Assembly: GCA_930367205.1 (NCBI GenBank)
Contig: OV884015.1
Location: 33,099,288-33,163,287, forward strand
Direction: 5' to 3'
DNA: 64,000 bases
Source of the DNA: Acanthosoma haemorrhoidale
Taxonomy: Eukaryota; Arthropoda; Insecta; Hemiptera; Acanthosomatidae
Below are positions 12,364 through 24,689 of this stretch, piece after piece. Under the pieces are notes generated by a model. The model saw only the letters and a program-made list of their open reading frames with translations, ran no database searches and had not been told where the DNA came from. Position numbers and translations under genes: made by a program. The first letter of the stretch is position 1. Every line of letters begins with the position of its first letter.

Positions 12364-13215
12364 TCCGACTCCTTATCCATTCTCCTTTGGAATGCGAATG
12401 GTGTTCGCACCCACACTAACAAACTGACAGCACTACTCCATGACAAAAACATCGACGTAGCTCTTATTACTGAAACAAGACTTACGAGTAAACGACCATT
12501 TACCGTTCGACAGTACCAGACTTATCGAACTGATCACCCTGATGGAAGAGCTCATGCAGGTACCGCTGTCATTGTCCATAACTCCATATCCCACCACATA
12601 GTTCCTTTGGTAGCACATGATTTCCTTCAATCCACTGCAGTGTCAATCACCACCTTCACTTTTCCCCTTACTCTAGCATCAGTGTACTGCCCTCCCAATA
12701 AATCCATTTCTGATTCAAATTCATCTCCTTCCTAGACTCCATCGGACATCGTTTCCTTGTGGGTGGGGACTTTAATGCGAAGCACCAACTCTGGGGGTCA
12801 AGATCCACAAATACACGAGGACGTGCTTTGCTGTCTGCACTCACACGGAGACATTGCTCCACTATCTCTCCTGACACAGCCACCTATTGGCCATCTGATC
12901 TTAACCGAAATCCTGATCTCCTTGACTTCTTTTTTTACAATAGTTTAGGAACACTAATCTATTCACTCACGCGCCTCGATGACCTCTCCTCAGATCATAG
13001 TCCTTTATTATTAACCATTTCCCTAAGACCAATTCACAAACTGCCACCTCCTTCATTTATTAGGGGCCCACTTGACTGGGACCACTTTCGCCAGCTAATT
13101 ACAGAGTCTGTAGACCTCAAAGTGTCCCTAAAAACATCCCAAGACCTAGACGATACAGTGCATTCCTTCACTACTCTGGTCCAGGGGTCGGCTTGGGAGG
13201 CATCGTCACCCCAAG
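12364..13215 (+). pseudogene. LINE ORF2 endonuclease domain, 3'-truncated
   Basis: The apurinic-type endonuclease that nicks target DNA in Jockey-type LINEs. Catalytic landmarks are visible in order: LLWNANGVR (Asn), ALITETRLTS (Glu), GGDFNAKHQLWGS (Asp/Asn) and SSDHSPLLLT (Asp-His). A single-base shift near 12720-12735 moves the second half to another frame (open 12759-13259). After the endonuclease the sequence stops abruptly at about 13215, before any reverse transcriptase. LINEs are normally truncated at the 5' end, so loss of the 3' half points to a later rearrangement or to the neighbouring retroposon insertion. Confidence 0.87.
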
Positions 13216-13703
13216 AAATAGTTTGTTTGTTGGGTTTTTTTTTTTTTATTCAAAGGTGAACAATGAAATTAAAAATGCTTACATAATATTCGAAAATGAA
13301 AACAAAATTCGATCGGTAGTAAGAAACACTCGAAATAATTTTAATTAAAATAATACGCAGGAAAACGAAATTTGAATGGAAACGAGAAAAGTTCGAAGTG
13401 ATTATAACACAATCAAATTTTTTCTCTGGTAAGCTCGGGATGGAGACTGAAAGACTGTGAATCACATAAATATAGACAATTACACTTAAAGGTGCCTCGG
13501 CAATCCCACTCCGAAGCTCGAAGACGTACCTAGATGTGAGGTGAGGGTGCTTAATTGGGGAGGTGTAGGAAATTATGGTTTCGGGACATTCCCCTGTGGT
13601 CAGTTGTTTGTTATTCCAAACCACCGTATAAAGAATAAGCCCTTATCAGTCCATTCTTCCATCTACAAGTTAGGTAACATAGATCCTGAAAAAAAATAAC
13701 TTG
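13216..13703 (-). mobile_element. Poly(A) retroposon on the minus strand
   Basis: Read on the minus strand, it ends with TTTGAATAAA running straight into a ~13-15 base A run (T run at 13237-13250 on the plus strand), i.e. a polyadenylation signal and tail. CCCCAAGA occurs just left (about 13209-13216) and right (about 13704) of the block and could be a target duplication. The 124-codon frame inside starts at GTG and matches nothing I know. It could be a SINE, a LINE 3' end or a retroposed transcript. Confidence 0.5.
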
Positions 13704-15435
13704 CCCCAAGAGAACAAGTGATACACTTGATCTCTTTTTCAATTTTAAATTTTCAAGGCTCAAAATGCTCCAGGAGAACATGTACCGAGCAACAATTCGT
13801 AGAGATTGACAACAGAGTGAGAGAGAGCGAGGATCATGGTGAGCAATCGATTCGATGTGAAATCGATATCGCTATCGACCAGTGGAATGCGGAACGTTTA
13901 CGCATGACCACCGCCAAGGTTAAAAATAAGATCAGATAAATCATCTCTCAATATCTGTTCTAAATAGATATATGTTGTATTAATAATAAATATGTGAATC
14001 TCAGCCTCTGGTAGCTTTTATTAGATTAACAAAGTCTACTATAAACTGCTACAAAACAATTAATTTTTATGAATTCGTACATTTTAATTAAAGTTGTTGT
14101 TTAATTAATGTGCAATAGACTTAATAACAATACCGAACAAGTTTTAAGGGATTTGTTATGTCTAACCTCGCTCATTGGTATTTTATTTGAGTGGTAGAAT
14201 TTTAATTTTTCAGCAAACAGTAAACATTTATCATTTTAACTTTTCCAGTATATTTTATTTAATATAAAAAATTTAGAGGGTTTCTTTTTTTTACGTTTTA
14301 GATTTATACGGCTGACCAACAAGCGCTAACTGGCATCCTTCCCACTTCCAGAGCCACCTGAAAATGAATCCAACCCTCTTTAAACTCATAAATCGTTAAT
14401 CGCTCTAAATTTTGTTTTTTATATATTATCAATAATCAATATGGTAAATAATCAAATTAACTATATCCTCTATATGTTTTTGTGCTGTCAAGATATCCCA
14501 TCATCCCTTAACGAGACCTTCAAAACTATTGTGATTTAGGCGTTTTCTTGGAAAGTTTTTCGGTAGTTTTGATATATGGCGATTTTAAAGTCTCAGCTCC
14601 TGTTACCCAGTTTTATCCCAAAATTTATTGGGAAATTCATTTTTCTTGCTGAGTTTGTAAACGGATATTATTTTCAGATGAATGCTTTGTGAACTTACAC
14701 TTTGAAAGGTTACCCCATATATTGTCTGGACTAATAGCTCGTATTGATAAATTGTATTTAATCAAGTTTGAGACAAATCGAAGCAAGGCTTTATTAAACC
14801 TTTATTTTTATAATAACATACTACATCTACATTTCATCAACCCTTATTATCAGTAAATAAATTAAATTTAGGCTCCCAGCACTTCCACTGACTGAGGAAA
14901 AGGTTTTTATCGCAACGATATTAAATTATTTCCTATCAGGGATGAATTATTGAGTCGCATTAATTTTGCCTTGTATATATGTATATATTGGAAAATGTAA
15001 TGTTTAATGTATATAAATCAATTTTAAGTGATATTTTCCAGAATACGTAAAACCATCAAAATGACAATTTGTATTAAATTCATTGCAGCATTAATGCAAA
15101 CAACACTTTTCTAGAATTGAACTATTTTTTTTATTAGTATTTTTATATTTTTACTAAAACGAGATTCAATTATATACTGAACATGTTTAGTTTTCAAACA
15201 ACAGTTAACTTTGACTGTTGTCAAAAGGTCATGCTGATACGAATATCAACAATGCACCGTAGTTTGTCAAATAGGTTATTCGATTTGGAAAGAAAACTGT
15301 TGACCCTAGATTAAAACTAAGATTAAAACAAGACCTTATCGCTTATTTCAGTAAAAAAAAATGCCCATTCATTAATCTGTTCATTTGAAAGAATAGCAGT
15401 AACCTGCTGCACCAAATAAATACAGATTTTTTTTT
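13704..15435. other. AT-rich stretch, no gene recognised
   Basis: The 73-codon frame at 13718-13939 begins in credible-looking sequence but has no known domain. I did not find continuation of the LINE ORF2 here. The rest is AT-rich and without features. Confidence 0.45.
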
Positions 15436-15439
15436 CAAA

Positions 15440-16420
15440 AGTTTTAAGACTAGCATAGATGGATCACTGCTCCAGAACTTTGCAGGAAGAAATCCAGGCG
15501 CGAGTGCAGGAAGTGTACTTTTAAGCAGCCCAAATTTTTATAAGATCGTTGGCAATGTCATGGTAATTTACCGTGTATCTATTTCCCAAAAAACCGTAAG
15601 CATCGTTTTTGAATGCTTGCTAAGCTGCTTTCTCCAGTGGATTCAATAGTTCCTTAAACTTTCCATCACTTTTGATCGTATTTGTGAACCCTCACTAATT
15701 TTAGAAAACTTGCATTTCAAGTACTTGAAACCAGGAGTATTGTCCTTGGTCTTGAAGAAATTCCTCATTAATCCGACTTTGATATGTAACGGAGGTAGAT
15801 TCACACTGTTAGGATTACACGATGGATCATATTTTTCTTTTCTGATGGAATGGTTTTTTCCGTCCCTCCTATCCTATTCAAACAAAAAACAACAGTACTT
15901 TGTGTTACCCAGCATAAGTGCAATTAACTTCAAATCATCACAAATATTCCAATTATGCTCTGTATATAAAATATTTTTCAATATAAGTTTAAAGTTTTCG
16001 TATGTTACTTTGATACTGGCAGAGTGAGCAATAGGTACTGATGCGGTTTTATCGCCATTACACAGAAGCACAGCTCTTAAACTAACTTAAGAGCTATCAA
16101 TGAACAAGAGCCATTCCGTTGGGTTATGTTCTTTACACTTTGTCTCCATAAGATAAGAAATGCGATCGCAAAAGCCATTTTCTTCAGAAAAATAGTCAGT
16201 TAATTCAGAATGACGATGTAGTTGTACATTTGTTTTTATTATTTTGAAGAATATTCTATCCTTTTAGCGAGTAAGCAAGCATTTCAAACTTTAGATCTCG
16301 TATGAGATCGTTAAGACTTTCTTAAATCAGATGAATTGCTTTGTTCAAAATTTGTATCATCCAGAAAGTTTTTTCTTCCTTTGTTCCATCAGATTCTGAG
16401 CTCTCTTCATAAATGTCAAA
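15440..16420 (-). pseudogene. Decayed copy of a multicopy uncharacterised protein family
   Basis: On the minus strand, frame-shifted pieces read in a consistent order: a piece ending in a Glu-Trp-like LFIDS block (about 16085-16130), then LLCNGDKTASVPIAHSA, TYENFKLILKNILYTEHNWN, ICDDLKLIALMLG, TKYCCFL, then LPPLHIKVGLMRNFF and GFKYLKCKFSKISEG. This order and wording matches a family of long uncharacterised proteins that I remember as highly multicopy in some insect and cnidarian genomes. The function is unknown, and its copy number suggests a link to mobile DNA. Several stops and frame changes (for example after TKYCCFLFE) show that it is dead. A TxYxCFLC-type segment has lost its second Cys. 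The family assignment is from memory; the broken coding pattern is seen directly. Confidence 0.66.
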
Positions 16421-17550
16421 TGTTTTGGAGGCATACCCCAAGAAAGTAGACACTAAATTGCGGATTGCAAGTTAGGGTAACCCACTGTATGTTTTGATTT
16501 TGACACAATCCCTTTAATGTCTGTTAACAACAAATAACAGCACAGTTTGTAGAAATAACAAACGAAAAGAAAAATAAGAGTCAGTGATCTTTGGGTTCCC
16601 TTCAAATCACAGGGATATCGAATGGCATGCGGCATGTGTCAGTTTTGCCATGTGAGAAGTCTAGACCAAAATAAACAAGATATACGTAGGGCCAGACCCT
16701 TATTTGGTTCCCGACTTTACGCCCAAAATGAAGTTCATTACACTTTTTTTCACTAATGGAGTATGGTTTGTCTTTTAGTGTGTTGTAACTAACGCCTAAT
16801 TAAAAGAAATCATGTTTCTACTGATTTTACATCGTTCCGATGAATGTGAGCCTACACTAAAGCACGTTGTTACATATCTATACACGGCTGAATCTGTACA
16901 CCAGTAGCAATCCTACTCTTTGAGTTAACGCATTTGGTTCCGCCTTATTTACAATGCTCTAGGAGCTTTTACCTGACAATGGACAAATTGACGAAAAATT
17001 AAAATAACAAAAAAACTGTGTGATACAGAAATTATAAATACATATTTATCTGCATTACGAACACCTATTTGTGCTCGTGAGGCAAAAATCATGTTTAGCA
17101 GTGTTACTGGTGACAGCCATGATTGAATATTCTTCTCATTAAAACATTCATATTCACAAGGCAGGGATAACGGTGATTCTGACACTTTTCTCTGAACAAT
17201 ATCACCTCTATCAAAATAAATTGTGGTATTGTTATTTATAGCTAATTAAATTATTATCATTTTAATAGTCGTTTTTTTGTGTAGTTAGCAAAAGCATCTT
17301 AACTGAAATCGGAAGGTGTGTGTTGCGGATTATCTCTCATTAACCGATAATTGTTAAAACCATTGGGATCACATTCCGTAACTAATTATTATTAACAGTT
17401 GTCTTGATATAATAATACGACTTTGAAAAGAGTTTGATTACCATCGAGGGGAAGTAGAATCTCTTTTATCGGTTTGTGTCACATAGTTCGCTTGGGATAG
17501 TTGATAGTCGGTTGCGTATGCATCAACTTTCCAGTTCCTCTACTCTATTT
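16421..17550. other. AT-rich spacer
   Basis: No credible gene. Frames at 16453-16635 and 16949-17185 (minus) have no recognisable domain. No repeat ends identified. Confidence 0.45.
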
Positions 17551-17662
17551 AGGCTTCGTGTATCGAATGCCCTGTTTTATCCATATACCGAGCTGAGAAA
17601 CCATGAAAAATGACCTATCAACTACAGTATTAAGCTCATAATTATTACCTCCACTTGACTTT
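17551..17662 (+). repeat. Tandem duplication, unit 1 (112 bp)
   Basis: Starts AGGCTTCGTGTATCGAATGC. The same start recurs at 17663, and the rest of the second unit (from ttttatctatatactgagctg) is found at about 18773-18850, beyond the LTR. This first unit preserves the uninterrupted sequence at the LTR insertion point. Confidence 0.82.
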
Positions 17663-17685
17663 AGGCTTCGTGTATCGAATGCCCG

Positions 17686-18768
17686 TGTTGTGACAGCTAA
17701 CTACATAAGATAAACCACCCTATACTCTATTGTATATATATTGTAAACAAATGTAAATAACATAAACAAAATATATTGTAGACTCACTACCTTCCCGAAC
17801 CCACCAGCCTCCTTTAGGCATACCCCACCCCATATCCTTCTCATACATCCTTCAAATAGGACTCCCCTTAGTGAAAGGCACCTATCAATCCAAAATAATT
17901 TTCCTTTTATTTTTCCCACATCCTATTTTTTATAAGTTTAAGAGCTATGAAAAAAAAAATATATATAAATCATTGTAAATGTGTTAAGCAATAAAAAATG
18001 CGGGGTGCCAATGAGTTATATGAGCTGGGACAACAGCTGTCAGTCGCAGGTATGAGACCAGATGAGGGGCAGACCCCAGAGGCCCAAGAACCCTGCCAGC
18101 CTCTCCCAGAGGACAAAGAAACAGCATATCATTGGTTACACCAATCTTAATGATGGTTGGCTAAGAACAAGGCTGGCTGGGTATTTAAGCCTAGAGTCTA
18201 GCCCCTGTAAATCATTATCTCCTGGCAACTACTCACTGGCTCGTGGCTACCCTGCTTGAAACTATGAAAACCTGGCTGCTTCTTTATGAAAAGCCTCTAC
18301 ATCTCTCTCTCCTAACCTCACTATGTTTTAGCCCGGCGTCGTCAGGCCCCGCACCTTCCTAGTGCGAATCTCTGCCTTCGTCTAGCTAAAACTAGCACCT
18401 CCTTGGGAGAGACCTCTCCCTCGCGGACGACGGTTGCCGTGGCCCTGCAAAATTTCCTAGTAGACCTCCTGCGGTATTCCAGTTGGCCTCCCTCCGGTTC
18501 ACACTCGCCTTTGGAATCCGGATGGTTTTCGCCTACCCTCAGATACCGAGTGTGGATTCGTGGTCATTCCAAGACCACATAAACTAGCTATAACCTACCC
18601 TGTACCTCTTCTCCTGAACATAGTGCACTGTCGGGGCACATTTCTATCAAAAAATGGAGTCAGATAGTAAAGCCGTCATAAAACGATTGCCCAGGTTATA
18701 AACTCGAACAATCCGCACTTGTCACCAGGGCTAGGGTCACCAGGCACCCCCCTCGTGACGACCTGACA
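17686..18768 (+). mobile_element. Solo LTR, family C (copy C2), enlarged
   Basis: Collinear with C1: start TGTTGTGACAGCTAACTAC and end ACCTGACA, with the TATTTAA motif at 18182-18188. It is 1083 bp against 722 bp in C1. One extra segment (17778-17959) is a poly(A)-tailed insertion. Another, about 18310-18595, is GC-rich and absent from C1. Part of this second segment recurs at 39010-39140 (minus) and 48185-48230, so it looks like a subfamily feature rather than a private insertion. Five-base flanks GCCCG and CCACG match poorly. Confidence 0.72.
17778..17959 (+). mobile_element. Poly(A) retroposon nested in LTR-C2
   Basis: Interrupts homology between the two LTR-C copies. It ends AAGAGCTATGA followed by an A run, then returns to LTR sequence (tatataaatcattgtaaa). 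The same sequence in inverse orientation, with a longer tail, is at 45704-45905. This copy begins further in, i.e. it is 5'-truncated. Confidence 0.7.
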
Positions 18769-18852
18769 CCACGGTTTTATCTATATACTGAGCTGAGAAA
18801 CCATGAAAAATGAACTATAAACTACAGTATTAAGCTCATAATTATCACCGAC

Positions 18853-21177
18853 TACCTGCACGAGTGTGAACGTACATACTACAATTACTTAGAATAAAGA
18901 CATACATTACTGTACCTCTATTAAACTACACAGATATAGTGCTACAATGATGCAGTGACTATGTAATGACATATACGTGCGGAGAGTTACTAAATGGCCT
19001 GTACAGTAGCGAGAACGGAAATGAATCTGAAATAGAATTTGTGCCGTGGAAGCTTCTCGGCCCTTCTGGGCGGTTCCTTTCCTCGTGAAGGCATACATAC
19101 TAATAATAGCCACTAACAGCCAAGGATAAACTATTCCATTTGAGGCAGGTACTACGTTCCTGTCTGTATATTTCTTCTTTGGCAGTTAATTATTTGAGTT
19201 TTACACAACAAACAATTTCTGATGTAATAATCATAAAATTTTATGGATTATTATTTATTCATGTTGGGTCCTGAACTGGAACTTCCGTGCAAAATGTTAT
19301 ACTTGCAGGTCTTGAAATATATGAATTTCTTATTTTTTACGGCAATGTGGAATCTGTTAGGAAACTTACGGACCAACTATTGTTGCTTGATCATGTTACG
19401 TGGATATGGCAGTATTTTCCATGTGTAAAAAACCTGGTATGCATTTCAAATATATATTAAATATCATGAATAGACGTCGTTTTAGAAACCATTTTTTTAA
19501 TTGGTATCTTTATCTTAATAGAAAAGAAAATATTTTCGGAGAAAAGCCCAAACAGTGAATCTGATTGGACAATTAAAATGAACAAAAAATGGGAGAGGCT
19601 GTATTTACAAATGAAATGTCACGTGGAATTCGACTGTAATCTAGAAGACTCCTGGAACATTACGGCGAGATTCCTGCACTGTATTAAACTTGGATTCTAG
19701 TATTCAATAAACAGGATCATTTCTTGTCAGTGTACTCATGTGCAGGAAATACCCAGGCCAAAGAGCCAGGCGAAACATGTATCTAATCCACATCCAAAGT
19801 CCATGTAGTTACTTGACATTAGGCATCAAGTGCGCCCTCCTCTTTGAACTTGACTTGAGTGAATATTTCATCGCGAAATCCGCACAATGAGTCGGTTGCC
19901 CTGCCCGTAACATTGTGGCCACGGGTCTAAAATACGGCCTTCTCTAGGTCTCGAATTCACTATCGCAGTAACAAACTAATAAATTAATCGGGAAAATCGT
20001 ATTTATTTATTTAAAAGTCGATTTGAACAGTGTGAGTCCGGTTGAAGTACGAACTTGTATTTAACTCTTTGTGTTTGCTCTCCAAAATTTAAATAATATC
20101 TGTTGAGTTTATTCTGCAAGTAGGCAAGGATCCTGGTCCGGATTTTAAAGATATCAACAGTCTACAAGTATCACGATGTTCACCACAATTTTACTTTATC
20201 ACCACTCAACAACAAGAATCCTATGCACATCATTATACATCTTGCTTTGGCCTGTCCTAATCTTATGAAATGTAGGAGACATGTTCTAACGAATAATTAG
20301 GGTCGAATAAGTAAAGATGTTTGAAAATAAAAAAGAAATGAAGAAGATAGTATGTTCAAAACGCTTTTCTATTCAAATCTAGAACATTTGCCACAAATGT
20401 CTTAGAACTAATGATAGGAAAACAATATAACAGGATAAATGTATAATGTTTTTCAAAGTAACCATTTCCTTTTGAGATAATACATCTATTAATTTAATTT
20501 TACATGACAAAAAACACACTAAAGTCAAGTGTAATCCACGATTAAGAATTAAAAAAATAAATAAAAAATTGGAGAGAATTCCATTTAATAAAACCATAGA
20601 TGGATCGTTACAAAAATAAAAACAATAAAAAAAATCAGCTATGTACATTACTAAATAAAACGATTAAATTAATTCATAGAAGATAAATGAACAATAATAA
20701 AAAGTAAGGAAGGTGCCGGCAAAACATCTGGATATATAACAAAAAAAAAAAAAATAGTTCTCAAGCGTCTGTATGGTGAGAATGTGTTGGAAAGGAAGGG
20801 TTTTGAAGGTTCGTAAGAATAGAGGATTAGATTAGGAGGAAGAGAACTCCAGAGAGTGGTGTAGCGAGAAAGAAAGGATAAATCAAACGGAGTCTTGTGG
20901 GAAGTTGTACAAGAGGTAGAATCTTGCGATCCATCCCTTTCTGCCTTGGCAACCGCTAAGATACAGTAAATTGTAATTGAAGAATCAACAACGGGTTCCG
21001 AACCTGTGTGTTGACCCTGTTATGCAGTGGTTATTACAGCCTTGGTCCCAGCACCCTGACCGATGAAGTATCCTAGGGAACAAGTAGCTATCGATGAGCC
21101 TTCGCCCCATAGATTAGATTCAAATTTAATCATAATATTTACCTGAGATGGCACATCATTCAAATTCAAGTGGGCAC
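18853..21177. other. AT-rich spacer
   Basis: No supported gene. Frames at 18907-19113, 19243-19428 and 20379-20648 are short, AT-driven and lack domains. A slightly GC-richer patch at 19600-19960 was read in all frames without recognising anything. Confidence 0.45.
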
Positions 21178-21271
21178 ATTCAGGTCTTCTGACAGTCTAA
21201 TAATATATAAAGATTGATTATCAAATTCAGGTCTTCTGTCAGTCTAATAATATATAAAGATTGATTATCAA
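21178..21271 (+). repeat. 47 bp tandem repeat, two copies
   Basis: The unit beginning ATTCAGGTCTTCTG and ending TTGATTATCAA occurs at 21178 and again at 21225 with a single visible difference (gacag versus gtcag). A recent local duplication. Confidence 0.9.
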
Positions 21272-21294
21272 ATATTGGAAACAGTTTTTAATTA

Positions 21295-21326
<32 letters not shown>

Positions 21327-22448
21327 GGTATATAATCTCAGCAACATTGACATGTATTTGTTAAATTAAAATATAGCAAAAACACTGTAAGTCAAGTTTT
21401 AATTTTTTTTTCTTCGTATTTACATTAAAACAAAAAAATCGCATGATTTTAATCAATTATTTTTCTTTACGTTCAATAAACACATTGTATTTATCTCAAT
21501 TTATTAAATGATGACCTTTTTTTACCATTATCACAGTAGTTCTGCGCAAAAATTATTTGGTCAATTTTTTGAAAATTTATCTAATAGGTTTCTGTTCATC
21601 TGTTCATCGTTCTTCGAATGATCTATCTTCGAACATATTTTGCTTAAAATAGTCACTTTTATTCAATATTGATGGTTATTCTCAAAACGATGAATAATCA
21701 AAATGCTTAGCTACCAGCTGTATTAATTCTCATTTTACAACTACATTACAAATACTATTTGTTTTTAAATAATATGGGAAATGTAGTTAGTAAAAAAAGA
21801 GTTTTCAAATTTTTCATAGAAAAGGTTCACTTCGCAGTAGAACGGAAAGAGCTTAGAAAAGCGTTCTATTTTACAAACTACACATCAAAAAAACATATCT
21901 TTAGAAGCGGAAAACCTCCTTTTTTTTTTTTAGTGCCTTTCCCATGCCAATTCTTTAATTAATTACGATTTAATAACTTCCTGGAATGTTTACTTTCATA
22001 TAAATGCTAATGTTATTTATTTATTTTTGATTGTTTCAGGTAAGTGGAAAACCACGAAGTTCCCCACTAAGGCAATGATGTAAGTTTTGTTATAGTTTTC
22101 CAACGATTAATATATTAAGAACAGATCCTTATAAAAATATAGCATAGAGCAAAGTCTCCATTTCGAAGGGTATCAGTTATTTTCATTTTCATTTAAGTTT
22201 GATAGGTCAGTGGAAAATGAGGTTTTTCTCGAAAATATGAAAAAAAAATCAATCTTTATCTGTGTCTATCTGTCTTAGTGTTTATATAATTTTTAAAACA
22301 AAAATTGTAAATAGTTGTATACATCGTGTTAACAATTTTACCTAATTTGTAAATTTTCTTATTTTAATTTTGTAAATAACATTGTTGTATGTTATCAAGA
22401 ATGTATGTTATCATTTTTTTTTTTTTGAGTAGGTTTTTATTTAATTTT

Positions 22449-22542
<94 letters not shown>

Positions 22543-22544
22543 TT
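21272..22544. other. AT-rich spacer with (CT)n(AT)n microsatellite
   Basis: Contains poly(A) and (AT)n near 21292-21322 and a compound (CT)n(AT)n tract at about 22452-22538. Frames 21759-21962 and 22389-22613 are not credible; the second reads through the microsatellite as Ser-Leu and Tyr-Ile repeats. Confidence 0.6.
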
Positions 22545-22724
22545 AATGTTTATCGAACGAAAAACTCAAAAAGGTTGGTAATAAGAACAGATAGAACGTT
22601 GTTACAAGACTGATTTATTCACTCCAATTAACCTCTATCTATCTGTTTTACATGTAAACATATGTACATATAACATATACTTGGGGGTTAAGGCTGGACA
22701 CTAGTGGCTCTAGGACTTACTCCC
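22545..22724 (-). mobile_element. 3' LTR of gypsy element A' (minus)
   Basis: Reverse complement aligns along its length with the LTRs of element A, including the CAGTCTTGT(A/G)ACAAC segment and an AATAAA-like motif. It is preceded on the minus strand by a purine-rich tract (ggcggggggagggg), the expected polypurine tract. Diverged from A. Confidence 0.72.
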
Positions 22725-23547
22725 CTCCCCCCGCCAGTTTACGAACACCTTTTCGTAAACTTTGAAGTCCAATCCTCGGACGTCTTAGTCTATCCAAATA
22801 CCATTCCGCTAATGTTACGTGGGAGCAAAGGCCAGCCCCGCCCGTAAACAGCCTGTAATCCCTTACATTAAACTCTAATCCCATGAAACTTCAAGTCCAA
22901 CTGTCACTTGTAAAAAAAAACATAAAATAAGACTTTGACTTTGAAAAAAACCTTTGAACTTTGAAAAAAAAACAAAAAAACAATACTTCTGTGGGAAAAA
23001 TCACATAGCTATTACTATTTACGAGTACAATATTCCTCGCGTGTATACGCGGGCGAGGACAATCCAGCTCATTCCTGATCTACAATCTCCCCCTGGTGGA
23101 AGTTTTAACTGTTCTATGTGGACATTGCGCCGCTTCTTAGGGGGTCGTATACTCTCAATTGTCACGACGTTGTGTTCCCTAATCACGACCACTTTAAATG
23201 GGCCCTCATATCACACCAGCTCTTTGCTCCTATTCGACCCCAGTTTTTTATAGATGATAGTCCCGATTTTAAGTTTCCCCATTTGATCCCAGACTTCGAG
23301 GTTTTCCCGTTCCGCTCGTCTCGCTTTTTTCCTCGTTGACCTTTCCCAGACAGACTTTGCCCCACATTTTCCTCAAACCGACTGTATTGCTCGCCATTTT
23401 CTCCACCATTCCCCGTCTGCTACCGTCTCTGCCCCATTTCTCTGTCTTCCGTGCAGCCCAAAGAGGATCTCGAACGGGGAGAACCACTTCGCGGTGTGGA
23501 TCGAATTATTGTAGGCGGTCACCGCCTTCGGCGTCGCCTCATTCACC

Positions 23548-23812
23548 AGTTATGTAATATTCGTTTTTAGCTGAAATGTGTACTTCAGTTGAGACATATG
23601 GTCTACCCTTTCTTTGTTCTTTTACAACCCACCTAGCCCTAAACTACCTGCCTCCAGCAATCCACATCCAAAACCACACACTTGTCCTTTTGCCTAAGCC
23701 AAAGGATTTTCTAGTGCTGTAATTCATTAATATTTGCATACATACCAGTGTTTTTATTGTTATTCATAATAAAGTTTTTTAAAATACTATCCTCGAACAA
23801 GATTATTTAACT
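23548..23812 (+). mobile_element. Solo LTR of gypsy family B, inside A'
   Basis: Begins AGTTATGTAATATTCG and ends GATTATTTAACT, with AATAAAGTTTT near the 3' end. It matches the reverse complement of 27597-27824 along its length. It splits the A' integrase region: sequence comparable to 31300-31330 of A lies on either side. I see no clear target duplication. Confidence 0.78.
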
Positions 23813-24019
23813 GCCGGCAGACCCTTTTCCGCGTGGTATACCCGCAGGTGGTCACTCAGGGTGCTTTGTACACTTTATCCCTCCTCTACTCTTTAGGTAC
23901 CCTAGGGTATTAAAATGCCAAGAGACATCGATAGTCTTCATTTCTTTCCGGATGTTGGCATTGTTGAATTTTCTGCCCCCATCCAACGAAATCCGGTCTG
24001 GTACTCCGTGAAACTGGAA

Positions 24020-24535
24020 TCAGGTATTCAATGCCAGCATTACTGCGTCTGATGACCGTTCTTGCATCAGGTGTGCGATGGACACCTTGCTAATGATATC
24101 GATCGTGGTAACCCACTTATACCCCCTCCAAGTGAAGGTATCCACTTGTAAGTCGCTCAACGGTGTCTCGGCGGTGGGCGATTCTTCTTGTCGCCCCCGT
24201 GGCGGATGTCTGTCATACTTCGTAGTGAGACAAACTGAACATGCCCCTATCATTTCTTGTATGCCCTTTATCATTCCCCACCAAAAGTACCTCCGCCGCA
24301 ACGCTTGCAACGTTTCCTGAACTCCACGGTGGTTCGTTTTCCCTTGGTAATAGGCCAGCGTCACTTCCAGCTGCTGTTCTCTGTCTTTGAGTGTCTCCAC
24401 CTTCGACGTACACCCAATAAATGACCTATCCACTCCAAGTTGTTCACCAGAGTCTTTGAATCTTCTCCCAAATAGTGGCTTTCCATAGAAATAAATTATG
24501 GGTCTTTCCTGGTTCCGAGGCATCTTACAATGCAC
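24020..24535 (-). pseudogene. Gypsy A' integrase N-terminal part
   Basis: 171 codons with the integrase zinc-binding domain: TLAYYQGKTNHRGVQE followed by CSVCLTTKYDRHPPRGRQ, where the first His of the HHCC set is replaced by Tyr (the A copy has His). The start of the catalytic core follows (LQVDTFTWRGYKWVTTIDII), keeping its first Asp. The corresponding part of A lies at about 30670-31099. The frame ends before the second catalytic Asp; the rest lies in other frames. Confidence 0.85.
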
Positions 24536-24689
24536 GGCAAATTAGGTTATTCCTAACCCCAGGTGGAGACCAAATCGTCGCGATTTTACTTCTCCCATAG
24601 TTGTCATTTGCGATCTGCAGCCGCCCTGAGGTATTGGATTTCCAAATTATCTGCCGTCTTTTGTCGTTCACGATCCTCTCTATTACTTC

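Larger units (their letters stand above)
17663..18852 (+). repeat. Tandem duplication, unit 2, split by LTR-C2
   Basis: The first 23 bases lie at 17663-17685 and the remaining ~80 at 18769-18852, with the LTR between. Unit 1 next door gives a built-in empty site, so the duplication predates the insertion. Confidence 0.78.
22725..24685 (-). mobile_element. Ty3/gypsy element A', 5'-truncated copy (minus)
   Basis: Related to element A but in opposite orientation and carrying only the linker, integrase and 3' end. Its 5' limit at about 24685 abuts a LINE fragment. The C-terminal integrase region is at about 23100-23260 (minus). The internal integrase catalytic part is cut by the LTR-B insertion (23548-23812). 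Between about 22870 and 23090 it is A-rich or unreadable. Several frameshifts make it non-functional. Confidence 0.82.

Noticed and set aside
13250..13624. 124-codon minus-strand frame
   Set aside because: GTG start, no recognised domain, lies in a poly(A) retroposon with AT-rich 3' sequence.
21178..21271. Start of a CRISPR-like or satellite array
   Set aside because: Only two adjacent copies with no spacer; a simple local duplication.
22389..22613. 74-codon frame with Ser-Leu and Tyr-Ile repeats
   Set aside because: Reads through a (CT)n(AT)n microsatellite.
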